From Odoribacter sp. AF15-53 (GTDB lineage: Bacteria; Bacteroidota; Bacteroidia; Bacteroidales; Marinifilaceae), in contig NZ_QUHC01000011.1 in the NCBI RefSeq assembly GCF_003479425.1, positions 62,001 to 126,000 on the forward strand: a stretch of DNA of 64,000 bases, given 5' to 3'. The notes beneath the pieces were generated by a model. That model was not told the origin of the DNA. It worked only from the letters and a program-made list of their open reading frames with translations, and made no database searches. This document shows positions 27,642 to 37,297 of this stretch, in pieces (within the stretch, counting starts at the first letter, position 1; each line of letters begins with the position of its first letter). Both the position numbers and the translations under genes were made by a program.

Positions 27642-27782
27642 AATCGCAATGCGATTTTATAGATAAAAGATAAAAATTAAAAGTTGAAAAAAGCGTTGGC
27701 TGGTGCAGTTGAAAGCTAGAATTAAAAAAGCGCTCGCGCTTATGGCAATTTAAAATTTAGAATTTAAAATAAATAAACAGAG

Positions 27783-29027
27783 ATGGCTGAAAGCAGACGA
27801 AAAGAATTTTTTCCAGAAGTAACAGATGAACAATGGAATGACTGGAAATGGCAAGTGAAAAACAGAATTGAGACTGTGGATCAATTAAAAAAATATCTTG
27901 ATCTGGATCCCAGCGAAGAAGAGGGTATTCGCAACGCATTAAAAATGTTGAGAATGGCAATCACCCCGTATTATTTAAGTTTAATCGACAAGAACAATCC
28001 ACATTGTCCTATCCGCAAACAAGCGGTTCCTTCTGCCTTGGAGCTACACAAAGCAAGTGCAGACTTGGAAGACCCGTTACACGAAGACAGCGATTCTCCC
28101 GTACCGGGATTAACTCATCGGTATCCGGACCGGGTGTTATTCTTGATCACGGACCAATGTTCCATGTATTGCCGTCACTGTACCCGCAGACGTTTTGCCG
28201 GACAAAAGGACAGTGCCTCCCCGACCGAACGCATTGATAAATGTATCGAATACATCGCCAAGACGCCACAAGTAAGAGACGTACTGCTGTCCGGTGGTGA
28301 CGCATTGTTGGTAAGCGACGATCGTTTGGAATACATCATCAGCCGCTTGAGAGCCATCCCTCACGTGGAAATCATCCGCATCGGTAGCCGTACCCCGGTA
28401 GTATGCCCGCAAAGAATTACCCCGGAGCTGGTAAATATGCTGAAAAAATATCACCCGATCTGGTTAAATACTCACTTCAACCACCCGGATGAAATCACGG
28501 AAGAATCAGCTGCCGCTTGCGCTCGTTTGGCGGATGCAGGTATCCCGTTAGGAAACCAGACCGTATTATTGAGAGGGATCAACGATTGTACCTACGTGAT
28601 GAAAAAATTGATGCACGGATTAGTAAAAATGCGTGTTCGTCCGTACTACATCTATCAATGTGACCTTTCCATGGGTATCGAGCATTTCCGTACTCCGGTT
28701 TCCAAAGGTATCGAAATCATCGAGAACTTACGCGGACACACTTCCGGATATGCCGTTCCCACGTTCGTGGTTGACGCTCCCGGTGGTGGCGGTAAGACCC
28801 CGGTAATGCCGAACTACGTGATCTCTCAATCTCCGAACCGGGTTGTATTGAGAAACTACGAAGGTGTTATCACCACCTACACGGAACCGACAGATTACAA
28901 GGAAGAGTGCCACTGCCCGGAATGTGAGCAAGCTCGCAAAGAAGGTGTTGCCGCACTGTTACATGGCGATATGCTCTCTATCGAACCGAAACATCTGGCT
29001 CGTAACGAGAGAAATCATCACGAATAA
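27783..29027 (+). CDS. kamA: Lysine 2,3-aminomutase
   Basis: This 414-residue radical SAM enzyme has the cluster motif CSMYCRHC (CX3CX2C) at about 125-132. The PLP-binding lysine lies in APGGGGKTPVMPNYV, and a C-terminal CHCPECEQ segment contributes to zinc binding in the family. It interconverts L-lysine and L-beta-lysine, the first step of the pathway. It follows kdd2 after a 140-bp spacer full of repeat words. Length is typical for KamA, longer than the EpmB-type homologues. Confidence 0.96.
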   Translation: MAESRRKEFFPEVTDEQWNDWKWQVKNRIETVDQLKKYLDLDPSEEEGIRNALKMLRMAITPYYLSLIDKNNPHCPIRKQAVPSALELHKASADLEDPLHEDSDSPVPGLTHRYPDRVLFLITDQCSMYCRHCTRRRFAGQKDSASPTERIDKCIEYIAKTPQVRDVLLSGGDALLVSDDRLEYIISRLRAIPHVEIIRIGSRTPVVCPQRITPELVNMLKKYHPIWLNTHFNHPDEITEESAAACARLADAGIPLGNQTVLLRGINDCTYVMKKLMHGLVKMRVRPYYIYQCDLSMGIEHFRTPVSKGIEIIENLRGHTSGYAVPTFVVDAPGGGGKTPVMPNYVISQSPNRVVLRNYEGVITTYTEPTDYKEECHCPECEQARKEGVAALLHGDMLSIEPKHLARNERNHHE

Positions 29028-29032
29028 AATAA

Positions 29033-29100
29033 TTAAGTGATTCCGTGATTTCCGATTAAGTGATTTAATCTCTTCTCCGAAAATCACAGAATCACTTTAT
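29033..29100. repeat. Intercistronic inverted repeat between kamA and kamB
   Basis: AGTGATTCCGTGATTTCCG and CGAAAATCACAGAATCACTT form an imperfect inverted repeat with the same words as the element at 26508-26597. It lies wholly within the gap and probably forms an mRNA hairpin. Confidence 0.65.
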
Positions 29101-29119
29101 CAATAATCATCAATAGCCA

Positions 29120-30130
29120 ATGTTTATCGAGGAGATTCTAAAATACAACAGTATAGCAATCGTGGGTCTGGCCAAAAATGCCGGAAAAACGGAATGCTTG
29201 AACTATATTCTTCGGAAAGTGAAGAATACGGGAAAGCGTTTCGCCCTTACCTCAATAGGCATCGACGGGGAAAACAGAGATCAGGTTTGCCAAACGCCCA
29301 AACCGGAAATTGAAATCTTCGAAGACATGATTTTCATCACGTCTGAGATGCATTACCGGTCCAAACGTCTGGTGGCAGAGATCATGGATGTCAGCACACA
29401 ACAAACCTCGTTAGGACGTCTGGTAACCGCCAGAGCTGTCAGTTCGGGGAAAGCCTTGTTATCAGGGCCTGCCGACACGGGATCATTAAAAGCCCTCATC
29501 CAAGGGATGAAACGTTTTGACGTGGACACCACCATCGTCGACGGGGCTCTCTCCCGACTTAGTCTCAGCTCTCCGGCCGTGACGGAAGCCATGGTGTTAG
29601 CCACGGGAGCCGCGGTATCCTGTAATATACCTCAACTGGTTAGAAAAACAAAATACGTGTATGACCTCATTTGCTTGGAGACAGCAGAACCGGAGATGAT
29701 CCGGCAACTGATTGACATCGAGCAAGGCATGTGGTCCATTGACGAAAACGGGAAAGTTCACGATCTGAACATTCCTTCCGTGTTTATGCTTGAAAATAAC
29801 AAAGACGAAGTTTTCAAGTACGGGAACACATTATACGTGGCAGGCGCCATCAGTGACAAATTATTGCAATTCCTACGGCAACAGAAACAAATCAAGGAGA
29901 TCACACTGATCATCCGTGATTTCACCAAAATGTTCGCCTCCATGGAAACATACTATGCTTTCCTCAAAAAAGGCGGAACCATGAAGGTATTGCAAAAAAG
30001 TAAACTATTGGCTGTTTGTATCAATCCCCAATCCCCGGAAGGATATTGTCTGGATTCCGACGAACTGAGAGTAGCCATGCAAGAGTGCTTGGGTATCCCT
30101 GTTTATGACGTCAAGAGAATTGAAAATTGA
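29120..30130 (+). CDS. kamB: KamB, lysine 5,6-aminomutase reactivase subunit
   Basis: The 336 residues carry a P-loop near the N terminus (VGLAKNAGKTECLNY) and otherwise match the protein coded between kamA and the MutS-like gene in lysine-fermentation clusters, now named KamB. The family is thought to restore adenosylcobalamin-dependent lysine 5,6-aminomutase after inactivation, with KamC as the ATPase partner. That role is annotation knowledge, not shown here. It lies after kamA and is followed by kamC with a 97-bp repeat-rich gap. It is cytoplasmic. Confidence 0.85.
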   Translation: MFIEEILKYNSIAIVGLAKNAGKTECLNYILRKVKNTGKRFALTSIGIDGENRDQVCQTPKPEIEIFEDMIFITSEMHYRSKRLVAEIMDVSTQQTSLGRLVTARAVSSGKALLSGPADTGSLKALIQGMKRFDVDTTIVDGALSRLSLSSPAVTEAMVLATGAAVSCNIPQLVRKTKYVYDLICLETAEPEMIRQLIDIEQGMWSIDENGKVHDLNIPSVFMLENNKDEVFKYGNTLYVAGAISDKLLQFLRQQKQIKEITLIIRDFTKMFASMETYYAFLKKGGTMKVLQKSKLLAVCINPQSPEGYCLDSDELRVAMQECLGIPVYDVKRIEN

Positions 30131-30187
30131 AAATTGAAAATGAATTTAGATTGAAGGAATTAAAAAGCGACCGCCCCGTGCGGCTGG

Positions 30188-30220
30188 AATCTAAAATCTA
30201 AAATCATTAAATCTAAAATT
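30188..30220. repeat. 33-bp repeat upstream of kamC, identical to one upstream of etfA
   Basis: Built from AATCTAAAAT words, this stretch is identical over 33 bp to 38108-38140. Both copies sit within 10 bp of a start codon. Shorter relatives occur at 15318-15344, 27748-27768 and 42990-43018. Confidence 0.85.
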
Positions 30221-30227
30221 AAAAAAG

Positions 30228-31643
30228 GTGTTTTTAAGAAGTGCCATAGAAGAAATTAACGGGTTCAGATTCATGATCGACAAACTGGAAATTCAATCCG
30301 GTCTGGCGAAACGAATCTTGAATACACTACCTTATTTGCATACCCCGGAAACGATTGCCCAGGAATTGGACAAAACCGAGGTCATGCGCAATATTCTACA
30401 AACCTCCGAACTAACAGACACCATTACCAAGATCAAAGTCAAACTGATGCAAGTGAAGGACATCCGGGGAACAGCAAACCGGGTGACGGAATCACAGATA
30501 CTGGATGACATTGAACTATTTGAATTAAAAGCCTTTTCTTTGCTGGCCATGGAGATACGGGAATTACTCCTATCAGCAAATATCACGGTTGTTTCACTCC
30601 CGGACTTGGAACCGGTAGTAAACATTCTGGATCCCGAAAAGATGCGTATCCCTCATTTTTACGTGTACGATGCCTATTCCCCGGAACTGGCAGCCCTGCG
30701 GGCAAAAATGAAAACGCTTAAAATGGATGAAAAAACAGAAGAACGAGTACTGGACCAACTTCAATTCGAACACACGGAACTAGAAGACCGGATTCGGGAA
30801 AAGTTATCCGAACAGATTCATCCCTATAAAAAAGAAATTAACGAAGCCCTGGTAAACACGGCTACTTTAGATATCCTGTTGGCAAAAGCCCAACAGACCA
30901 TTGATATGCAGTTGTGCAAACCGGAAATTTCCACTAGCACGACTCGCTATATAAAAATATTCAACCCACAAGTAAAAGAGGTACTTTGGCAAGAAGGTAA
31001 GAAATTCCAGGCAATTGACATTGACATCGAGCAAGGAGCCTGTTTGATTACCGGAGCCAACATGGCCGGGAAAAGTGTTATACTGAAAACAGTGGCACTG
31101 GCACAAACGCTATTCCAATTCGGCTTTTACGTTCCGGCAGAACAAGCCGAGATTGCCTTGGTTGACGAAGTTCTCCTTTGCATCGGGGACGAGCAATCCG
31201 AATTAAGCGGCCTATCCTCGTATGCCTCAGAAATGCTACGGGTAAATGCCATCGTTCAAGACGTGAAAGCAGGTAAAAATGCCTTGATCCTAATTGACGA
31301 GCTGGCAAGAACCACCAACCCCACGGAAGGAAAAGCGATCGTGAATGCCATGCTTGACTTCCTGACGGATAAAGGAGCCCGTTCCTTGATTACCAGCCAT
31401 TACAGCGGGATCAAAGCCCGTTGCAAAAAGATGCGGGTAAAAGGATTTGTCAAAGAATACGTGAAAGGTCAATTGACCATCAACAATATAAACGAGTTTA
31501 TTGATTACTCGCTAATCGAAGATACTCATGACTCCGTGCCGCAAGAAGCCATGCGCATCGCCCGCATTCTGGGCGTTGACGAAGAATTGTTGGACAAAGC
31601 AGAGGAGTTTTTAGATGACGAAGAGAAGAAGAACAGAAATTAA
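30228..31643 (+). CDS. kamC: KamC, MutS-like lysine 5,6-aminomutase reactivase ATPase
   Basis: The 471-residue protein has the MutS core and ATPase without mismatch-recognition domains. Walker A is GANMAGKS, Walker B is ALILIDELART, and a SSYASEMLR segment corresponds to the MutS signature region. Translation appears to start at GTG (30228), since the first good ATG is at 30273 within the conserved region. It accompanies kamB and kamDE in lysine clusters and is annotated as the ATPase that reactivates the B12 aminomutase. A DNA-repair role is unlikely given the context. Confidence 0.87.
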   Translation: MFLRSAIEEINGFRFMIDKLEIQSGLAKRILNTLPYLHTPETIAQELDKTEVMRNILQTSELTDTITKIKVKLMQVKDIRGTANRVTESQILDDIELFELKAFSLLAMEIRELLLSANITVVSLPDLEPVVNILDPEKMRIPHFYVYDAYSPELAALRAKMKTLKMDEKTEERVLDQLQFEHTELEDRIREKLSEQIHPYKKEINEALVNTATLDILLAKAQQTIDMQLCKPEISTSTTRYIKIFNPQVKEVLWQEGKKFQAIDIDIEQGACLITGANMAGKSVILKTVALAQTLFQFGFYVPAEQAEIALVDEVLLCIGDEQSELSGLSSYASEMLRVNAIVQDVKAGKNALILIDELARTTNPTEGKAIVNAMLDFLTDKGARSLITSHYSGIKARCKKMRVKGFVKEYVKGQLTINNINEFIDYSLIEDTHDSVPQEAMRIARILGVDEELLDKAEEFLDDEEKKNRN

Positions 31644-31658
31644 TAACAGAACAAAGAT

Positions 31659-33215
31659 ATGCAGAACAGTAAACTAGGGCTTGATTTCACCAAAGTGGCA
31701 CACGCGAAGGACGTGGCCCGGAAGATAGCCGACGATGTACAGAAATTCGTGGAACAATACTCTACCGTTGCCGTTGAGCGTACGCTATGCCGTTTACTCG
31801 GTATTGACGGGGTCGACGCTAACACCGTGCCCCTACCCAACGTGCTGGTAGACGAGATCAAAGACAAAGGCGTGTTAGGTGAAGGTATTCTATTCTTCCT
31901 CGGAAACGCTATCGTGGAGACCGGTATGAACCCGCAACAAATAGCAGAGAAAGTTGCAGTGGGAGAACTGGATATCACCACGTTACCCGTCCACCCGACA
32001 GATAAGATTAAAGCCGCATTGAAACCTCACGTTGACGCAAGTATCAAACGGATCAGTGATCGCCGTGCCAAGAAGGAAAACTACTTAAACACGATCGGGG
32101 AAGGTCCGAAACCTTACCTCTACGTAATCGTGGCAACCGGAAACATCTATGAAGACGTCGTACAGGCACAGGCTGCCGCACGTCAGGGAGCTGACATTAT
32201 TGCCGTAATCCGTACAACAGGGCAGAGTTTGTTGGATTACGTACCTTATGGAGCTACCACAGAAGGATTCGGGGGAACATTCGCTACACAGGAAAACTTC
32301 CGCATCATGCGTAAGGCCTTGGATGAAGTAGGCGAAGAAGTAGGCCGTTACATCCGCTTATGTAACTATTGTTCCGGTCTGTGTATGCCGGAAATCGCGG
32401 CTATGGGAGCATTGGAAGGATTGGACGTGATGCTGAATGACGCTCTTTATGGTATCCTGTTCCGGGATATTAACATGCAACGTACACTGGTTGACCAGTT
32501 CATGTCAAGAGTAATCAACGGATTCGCCGGAGTAATCATCAACACCGGAGAAGATAACTATCTGACAACCGCTGATGCCGTGGAACAGGCACACACCGTG
32601 CTGGCATCCGACTTGATCAACGAGCAATTAGCCTTGATCGCCGGACTGAAAGAAGAACAAATGGGATTAGGACACGCTTTCGAAATGGACCCGTCTCTTG
32701 AAAACGGTTTCTTGTTGGAATTGTCTCAGGCTCAAATGACCCGTGAGATTTTCCCGAAAGCCACGTTAAAATATATGCCTCCGACCAAATTCATGACGGG
32801 AAATATTTTCCGCGGACATATTCAGGATGCACTTTTCAACATGATCGGAATCTGGACTTCACAAGGAATCCAATTATTGGGTATGCCAACGGAAGCGATC
32901 CACACGCCGTTCATGTCCGACCGTTACCTTTCTATCGAAAACGCCAAATATATCTTCGGTAACATGAAGAACATCGGCGACGAAGTAGAATTTAAAAAAG
33001 ACGGTATCATCCAAAGTCGTGCCAAGGAAGTATTGAACAACGCTATCGCATTACTTGAAAACATTGAACGTGAAGGCCTTTTCACCGCTTTGGAAAAAGG
33101 AATCTTCGGTGACGTGAAACGTCCGAAGAATGGTGGTAAAGGACTTGACGGAGTTGCTGCCAAAGGCACCAACTACTACAACCCGTTTATCGAGTTAATG
33201 CTGAAAGGCAATTGA
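31659..33215 (+). CDS. kamD: Lysine 5,6-aminomutase alpha subunit
   Basis: At 518 residues it matches KamD, the catalytic TIM-barrel subunit that binds adenosylcobalamin and PLP (for example RQGADIIAVIRTTGQSLLDYVPYGAT and LCNYCSGLCMPE). With KamE it moves the terminal amino group of beta-lysine to C5, giving 3,5-diaminohexanoate. It starts 15 bp after kamC. Confidence 0.95.
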   Translation: MQNSKLGLDFTKVAHAKDVARKIADDVQKFVEQYSTVAVERTLCRLLGIDGVDANTVPLPNVLVDEIKDKGVLGEGILFFLGNAIVETGMNPQQIAEKVAVGELDITTLPVHPTDKIKAALKPHVDASIKRISDRRAKKENYLNTIGEGPKPYLYVIVATGNIYEDVVQAQAAARQGADIIAVIRTTGQSLLDYVPYGATTEGFGGTFATQENFRIMRKALDEVGEEVGRYIRLCNYCSGLCMPEIAAMGALEGLDVMLNDALYGILFRDINMQRTLVDQFMSRVINGFAGVIINTGEDNYLTTADAVEQAHTVLASDLINEQLALIAGLKEEQMGLGHAFEMDPSLENGFLLELSQAQMTREIFPKATLKYMPPTKFMTGNIFRGHIQDALFNMIGIWTSQGIQLLGMPTEAIHTPFMSDRYLSIENAKYIFGNMKNIGDEVEFKKDGIIQSRAKEVLNNAIALLENIEREGLFTALEKGIFGDVKRPKNGGKGLDGVAAKGTNYYNPFIELMLKGN

Positions 33216-33357
33216 AAATTGAGAATTAAAAATTGAAAATGAAAGGGGCTGCCTTATCATTTTCAATTTCAGATTTTCAAGAGAGTGAATAAAAATAAAA
33301 TTTAAACCGATGCGATTGATGATTTTCAATTTTGCATTTTCAATTTTCAATTCATTA
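33213..33357. repeat. Low-complexity inverted repeat between kamD and kamE
   Basis: The left part has ATTGAAAATTGAGAATT-type words and the right part has their complements (CATTTTCAATTTTCAATT). Together they form an AT-rich imperfect hairpin filling the intercistronic gap. The same word family recurs at 30119-30143, 40219-40230, 40925-40958 and, inside a coding region, 44011-44040. Confidence 0.65.
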
Positions 33358-34145
33358 TGAGTGGAGGATTATATTCTACTGAAAAAAATGATTTCGACCA
33401 GACGCTGGATCTGAAAAAAATAAAACCCTACGGGGACACGATGAACGACGGGAAAACTCAGTTGAGTTTCACGTTACCCGTGCCTGCCGGGGATGAAGCT
33501 ATCGAAGCCGCAAAACAATTGTTGAAAAAAATGGGCTTCGAAAACCCGCAAGTGGTATTCCACAAAGAATTGACCAAGGGCTACACCTTCTTCAACTGTT
33601 ACGGTAGTTGCACGCACACCGTGGACTTCACGAGCATCCATGTTCCGAAAGTAGAAGGAACGAAATGGGATATGCACGAAACGGACGAGTTTATCCGTGA
33701 AAACATCGGGCGTCCTTTGATTGTTGTAGGAGCAAGTACAGGAACCGACGCTCACACCGTGGGAATCGACGCCATCATGAACATGAAAGGCTTTGCCGGA
33801 CACTACGGACTGGAACGTTACGAAATGATCGAGGCTCACAACTTGGGAAGTCAGGTTCCTAATGAAGAGTTTATCGCAAAAGCTATCGAGCTGAAAGCCG
33901 ACGCTCTTCTGGTATCCCAGACCGTTACCCAGAAAGATGTTCACATCAAGAACCTGATCGAACTCGTGGAAATGCTGGAAGCTGAAGGTTTGCGGGATAA
34001 AGTAATCCTGGCTTGCGGAGGTCCTCGTATCTCTCACGAGTTGGCAAAAGAGCTAGGTTACGATGCAGGATTTGGCATGAACACCTACGCGGATGACGTG
34101 GCGTCATTTGTTGCACAAGAATTTGTTAGAAGAAAAAATAAATAG
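33357..34145 (+). CDS. kamE: Lysine 5,6-aminomutase beta subunit
   Basis: The 262 residues have the B12-binding motif DAHTVG, with Asp131, His133 and Gly136 in the DxHxxG form. Lys144 occupies the position that holds PLP in the characterised clostridial enzyme. A Rossmann-like cobalamin domain follows to the C terminus. It partners KamD. The 140-bp gap before it is filled by TTGAAAATTG words arranged as an imperfect inverted repeat (33215-33355), so KamE may be translated from a structured junction. Confidence 0.95.
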   Translation: MSGGLYSTEKNDFDQTLDLKKIKPYGDTMNDGKTQLSFTLPVPAGDEAIEAAKQLLKKMGFENPQVVFHKELTKGYTFFNCYGSCTHTVDFTSIHVPKVEGTKWDMHETDEFIRENIGRPLIVVGASTGTDAHTVGIDAIMNMKGFAGHYGLERYEMIEAHNLGSQVPNEEFIAKAIELKADALLVSQTVTQKDVHIKNLIELVEMLEAEGLRDKVILACGGPRISHELAKELGYDAGFGMNTYADDVASFVAQEFVRRKNK

Positions 34146-34149
34146 CATT

Positions 34150-34232
34150 TTAAATTTTAGATTTTAAATTTTAAATTACAGGACTCATCGGTAATCAATT
34201 TACAATCTAAAATTTACAATTTAAAATTGAAA
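34150..34232. repeat. Low-complexity inverted repeat between kamE and atoA
   Basis: ATTTTAGATTTTAAATTTTAA on the left and ATCTAAAATTTACAATTTAA on the right can pair imperfectly. The words are those of the TCTAAAAT family seen elsewhere in the cluster's spacers. Confidence 0.6.
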
Positions 34233-34237
34233 ACGGT

Positions 34238-34897
34238 ATGGATAAAGATCAAGTAAGAGAAGTTATCGCAAAACGGGTAGCTCTCGAATTAAAAGACGGC
34301 GACGTGGTAAACTTGGGTATCGGACTGCCAACAATGGTTCCGAACTACTTGCCCAAAAACGTACACGTGATCCTACAATCCGAAAACGGATTATTAGGTA
34401 TGGGTCCGAAACCGGAAGAAGGTAAAGAAAATCCGGAATTGACGGATGCCGGTGGTGGCTACATCTCGGCGATCGAAGGCGCCTGCAGCTTTGACAGCGC
34501 AACCTCTTTCGGACTTATCCGCGGCGGACACGTGGATGTCACCATTCTCGGTGCTTTACAGGTAGACGAGAAAGGAAACTTGGCAAACTGGATCATCCCC
34601 GGTAAAAAAGCCCCGGGTATGGGTGGAGCCATGGACCTTCTGGTAGGTGCTAAAAAAGTGATCCTTGCCATGGAACACACGGCAAAAGGGAATCACAAGA
34701 TTTTGAAAGAATGTACGCTACCGTTAACCGCCGCCGGGGAAGTTGACATGATTATCACCGAAATGGGTGTTATGAACATCACCCCTGCCGGAATCGAACT
34801 GGTAGAATTAAACCCTGAATTTACTTTAGATGACATCAAAGCAGCTACAGGCTGTGAATTAATAATTTCCAAAAACTTAAAAGCAATGCCTCAATGA
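34238..34897 (+). CDS. atoA: Acetoacetate:butyrate CoA-transferase, beta subunit
   Basis: The 219 residues match the beta subunit of family I CoA transferases, with the catalytic glutamate in LQSENGLLGMGP near residue 47 and the GGAMDLLVGAKKVI region. It pairs with AtoD at 23465, 10 kb upstream in the same cluster. It overlaps the thiolase start by 4 bp, so these two are translationally coupled. The enzyme makes acetoacetyl-CoA for the thiolase and frees butyrate. Confidence 0.92.
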   Translation: MDKDQVREVIAKRVALELKDGDVVNLGIGLPTMVPNYLPKNVHVILQSENGLLGMGPKPEEGKENPELTDAGGGYISAIEGACSFDSATSFGLIRGGHVDVTILGALQVDEKGNLANWIIPGKKAPGMGGAMDLLVGAKKVILAMEHTAKGNHKILKECTLPLTAAGEVDMIITEMGVMNITPAGIELVELNPEFTLDDIKAATGCELIISKNLKAMPQ

Positions 34898-36099
34898 CAA
34901 AAACCTATATCGTAGCAGCAAAAAGAACAGCGATCGGCAAATTTTTAGGAACAACTCTTTCAATGACAGCAGCAGACTTGGGAGCCGCCGTAATAAAAAA
35001 CATTATCGCGGAGACCGGAGTCAATCCCGCCAATATTGATGAGGTGATAGTCGGCAACGTGCTATCCGCCGGACAGGGTCAAGGTGTAGCCCGTCAGGCA
35101 TCCATCAAAGGAGGGATCCCACAAGAAGTTCCGGCTTACGGAATCAACATGATATGCGGGAGCGGTATGAAAGCCGTGCTCAATGGTGTAACCGCTATCA
35201 AATCGGGACTGGCGAACCTGATCATTGCAGGAGGAACCGAATCCATGTCCAATGCGGGCTATATCCTCCCGGCGCGTGTACGTGACGGGCACAAGATGGG
35301 CGACGTGACAGTAGTGGACCACATGGTGTATGATGGCCTGACGGATGCCTTCGAAGGATACCACATGGGCATAACGGCTGAAAACATCGCGGAGAAATAC
35401 GCGATCAGCCGGGAAGAACAGGATGAATTTGCTATCGAATCGCAACAACGTGCTATTGCGGCTATCGATAACGGTAAATTCAAGTCAGAGATCGTGCCTA
35501 TAGAGTACAAGGTGAAGAAAGAGACTCACGTGTTCGACACGGATGAATTCCCGAACCGGACGACCTCCCTGGAGAAATTATCGACCTTACGTCCCGCTTT
35601 CAAAAAAGAGGGTTCCGTCACGGCCGGTAACGCTTCGGGCATCAACGACGGGGCATCATTCGTACTGATCGCATCGGAAGAGGCCGTTAAACAATACAAC
35701 TTAACTCCTCTATGCGAGATCATTGGTGTCGGACAAGGCGGTGTGGATCCGGCCATCATGGGTATGGGTCCCGTGCCTGCCATTGCCAACGCACTCAAGA
35801 ACGCCGGAATCAAACTATCCGATATCGACGTGATCGAGCTAAACGAGGCTTTCGCAGCACAATCACTGGGAGTCATTCACGAACTCATGGCACAACACGG
35901 CGTTACGAGAGAATGGATAAATGAACGTACGAACATCAACGGTGGCGCAATTGCACTGGGACATCCCATCGGGGCATCAGGAAACCGCATCGTTGTATCA
36001 TTAGTACATGAAATGATAAACAATGAAGCAAAATTAGGTCTTGCATCCCTCTGTATCGGAGGGGGCATGGGGACGGCCTTAATTCTGAAGAAATGTTGA
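34894..36099 (+). CDS. atoB: Acetyl-CoA C-acetyltransferase (thiolase)
   Basis: This 401-residue thiolase has the nucleophilic cysteine in NMICGSGMKAV, the histidine in NGGAIALGHPIGASG and the second cysteine in LCIGGGMGTAL. It cleaves acetoacetyl-CoA, formed by AtoDA, to two acetyl-CoA, of which one re-enters at Kce and the other gives acetate and ATP. In reverse it starts butyrate synthesis with Hbd and Crt. The 4-bp overlap with atoA supports the shared role. Confidence 0.94.
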   Translation: MTKTYIVAAKRTAIGKFLGTTLSMTAADLGAAVIKNIIAETGVNPANIDEVIVGNVLSAGQGQGVARQASIKGGIPQEVPAYGINMICGSGMKAVLNGVTAIKSGLANLIIAGGTESMSNAGYILPARVRDGHKMGDVTVVDHMVYDGLTDAFEGYHMGITAENIAEKYAISREEQDEFAIESQQRAIAAIDNGKFKSEIVPIEYKVKKETHVFDTDEFPNRTTSLEKLSTLRPAFKKEGSVTAGNASGINDGASFVLIASEEAVKQYNLTPLCEIIGVGQGGVDPAIMGMGPVPAIANALKNAGIKLSDIDVIELNEAFAAQSLGVIHELMAQHGVTREWINERTNINGGAIALGHPIGASGNRIVVSLVHEMINNEAKLGLASLCIGGGMGTALILKKC

Positions 36100-36145
36100 T
36101 TTAGAATTAAAAACTAGCTTCGATCAATTAAAACATTTAATAATA

Positions 36146-37285
36146 ATGGATTTCAGTCTATCAAAACAAGACCAACTCTTCTTACAAATGATAAGAGAGT
36201 TTGCAGAGAAAGAGGTAAAACCTCTGGCGGCGGAAGTGGACGAATCAGAAAGATTCCCAATGGAAACCGTTCAAAAAATGGCAAAACTTGGTATTATGGG
36301 TATCCCATTCCCGGTTGAATTCGGTGGTGCCGGTGGTAACAACATCCTTTACACGATGGCGGTAGAGGAGTTATCCCGTGTATGCGCCACGACCGGAGTA
36401 ATCGTGTCGGCACACACCTCTTTGTGCTGTGCACCGATCATGGAACACGGTACGCCCGAACAAAAAGCCAAGTATCTTCCCAAGTTGACTTCCGGTGAAT
36501 GGATCGGAGCATTCGGTCTGACAGAACCGAACGCCGGAACCGACGCATCCGCACAACAGACTTTCGCGGTAAAAGAGGGAGATCATTACGTGCTGAACGG
36601 ATCTAAAATCTTCATCACCAATGCTGGCTATGCACACGTGTATATCATCATGGCGATGACCGATAAATCCAAAGGAACCAAAGGGATTTCCGCCTTTATC
36701 GTGGAAAAAGACTTCCCGGGATTCTCCATCGGTAAAAAAGAGAAGAAAATGGGTATCCGCGGTTCGGCTACTTGCGAGCTGATCATGGAAAACTGTATCG
36801 TTCCGGCCGAGAACTTACTCGGACAAGAAGGTAAAGGTTTTGGTATTGCCATGAAAACACTTGACGGCGGACGTATCGGTATCGCTTCTCAAGCATTGGG
36901 TATCGCTCAAGGAGCTATGGACGAAACCGTGAAATACGTGAAAGAACGTAAACAATTCGGTAAATCCCTTGGCCAATTCCAGAACACTCAATTCCAATTG
37001 GCAGACCTGCAAACCAAGGTGGAAGCTGCCCGTTTGTTAATAAGACAAGCTGCTTACAAAAAAGACCAGAAAGTGCCTTATTCCACAGATGCAGCTATGG
37101 CGAAACTATTCGCGGCAGAAACGGCCATGGAAGTAACCACGAAAGCCGTACAATTCCACGGAGGATACGGATATACCCGTGAATATCCTGTTGAAAGAAT
37201 GATGAGAGATGCCAAGATTACTGAAATCTACGAGGGTACGTCAGAAGTTCAGAGAATGGTGATTGCAGCAAATTTATTAAAGTAA
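36146..37285 (+). CDS. bcd: Butyryl-CoA dehydrogenase
   Basis: This 379-residue acyl-CoA dehydrogenase has the FAD and substrate signatures FGLTEPNAGTDAS and QFHGGYGYTREYPVERMMRDAKI, and the catalytic glutamate in IYEGTSEVQRM. Adjacent etfB and etfA show it works with the electron-bifurcating ETF. Crotonyl-CoA reduction by NADH is coupled to ferredoxin reduction, the energy-conserving step of butyrate fermentation. It is 12 bp from etfB. Confidence 0.94.
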   Translation: MDFSLSKQDQLFLQMIREFAEKEVKPLAAEVDESERFPMETVQKMAKLGIMGIPFPVEFGGAGGNNILYTMAVEELSRVCATTGVIVSAHTSLCCAPIMEHGTPEQKAKYLPKLTSGEWIGAFGLTEPNAGTDASAQQTFAVKEGDHYVLNGSKIFITNAGYAHVYIIMAMTDKSKGTKGISAFIVEKDFPGFSIGKKEKKMGIRGSATCELIMENCIVPAENLLGQEGKGFGIAMKTLDGGRIGIASQALGIAQGAMDETVKYVKERKQFGKSLGQFQNTQFQLADLQTKVEAARLLIRQAAYKKDQKVPYSTDAAMAKLFAAETAMEVTTKAVQFHGGYGYTREYPVERMMRDAKITEIYEGTSEVQRMVIAANLLK

Positions 37286-37297
37286 AAGACAGTTGAC

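Noticed and set aside
30228..31643. MutS2 or MutS mismatch-repair protein
   Set aside because: The Smr and mismatch-recognition domains are missing and the gene lies between kamB and kamD, so KamC is the better call.
33474..34037. Long minus-strand frame opposite kamE
   Set aside because: A shadow of the codon bias of kamE; kamE itself is certain from its B12 and PLP residues.
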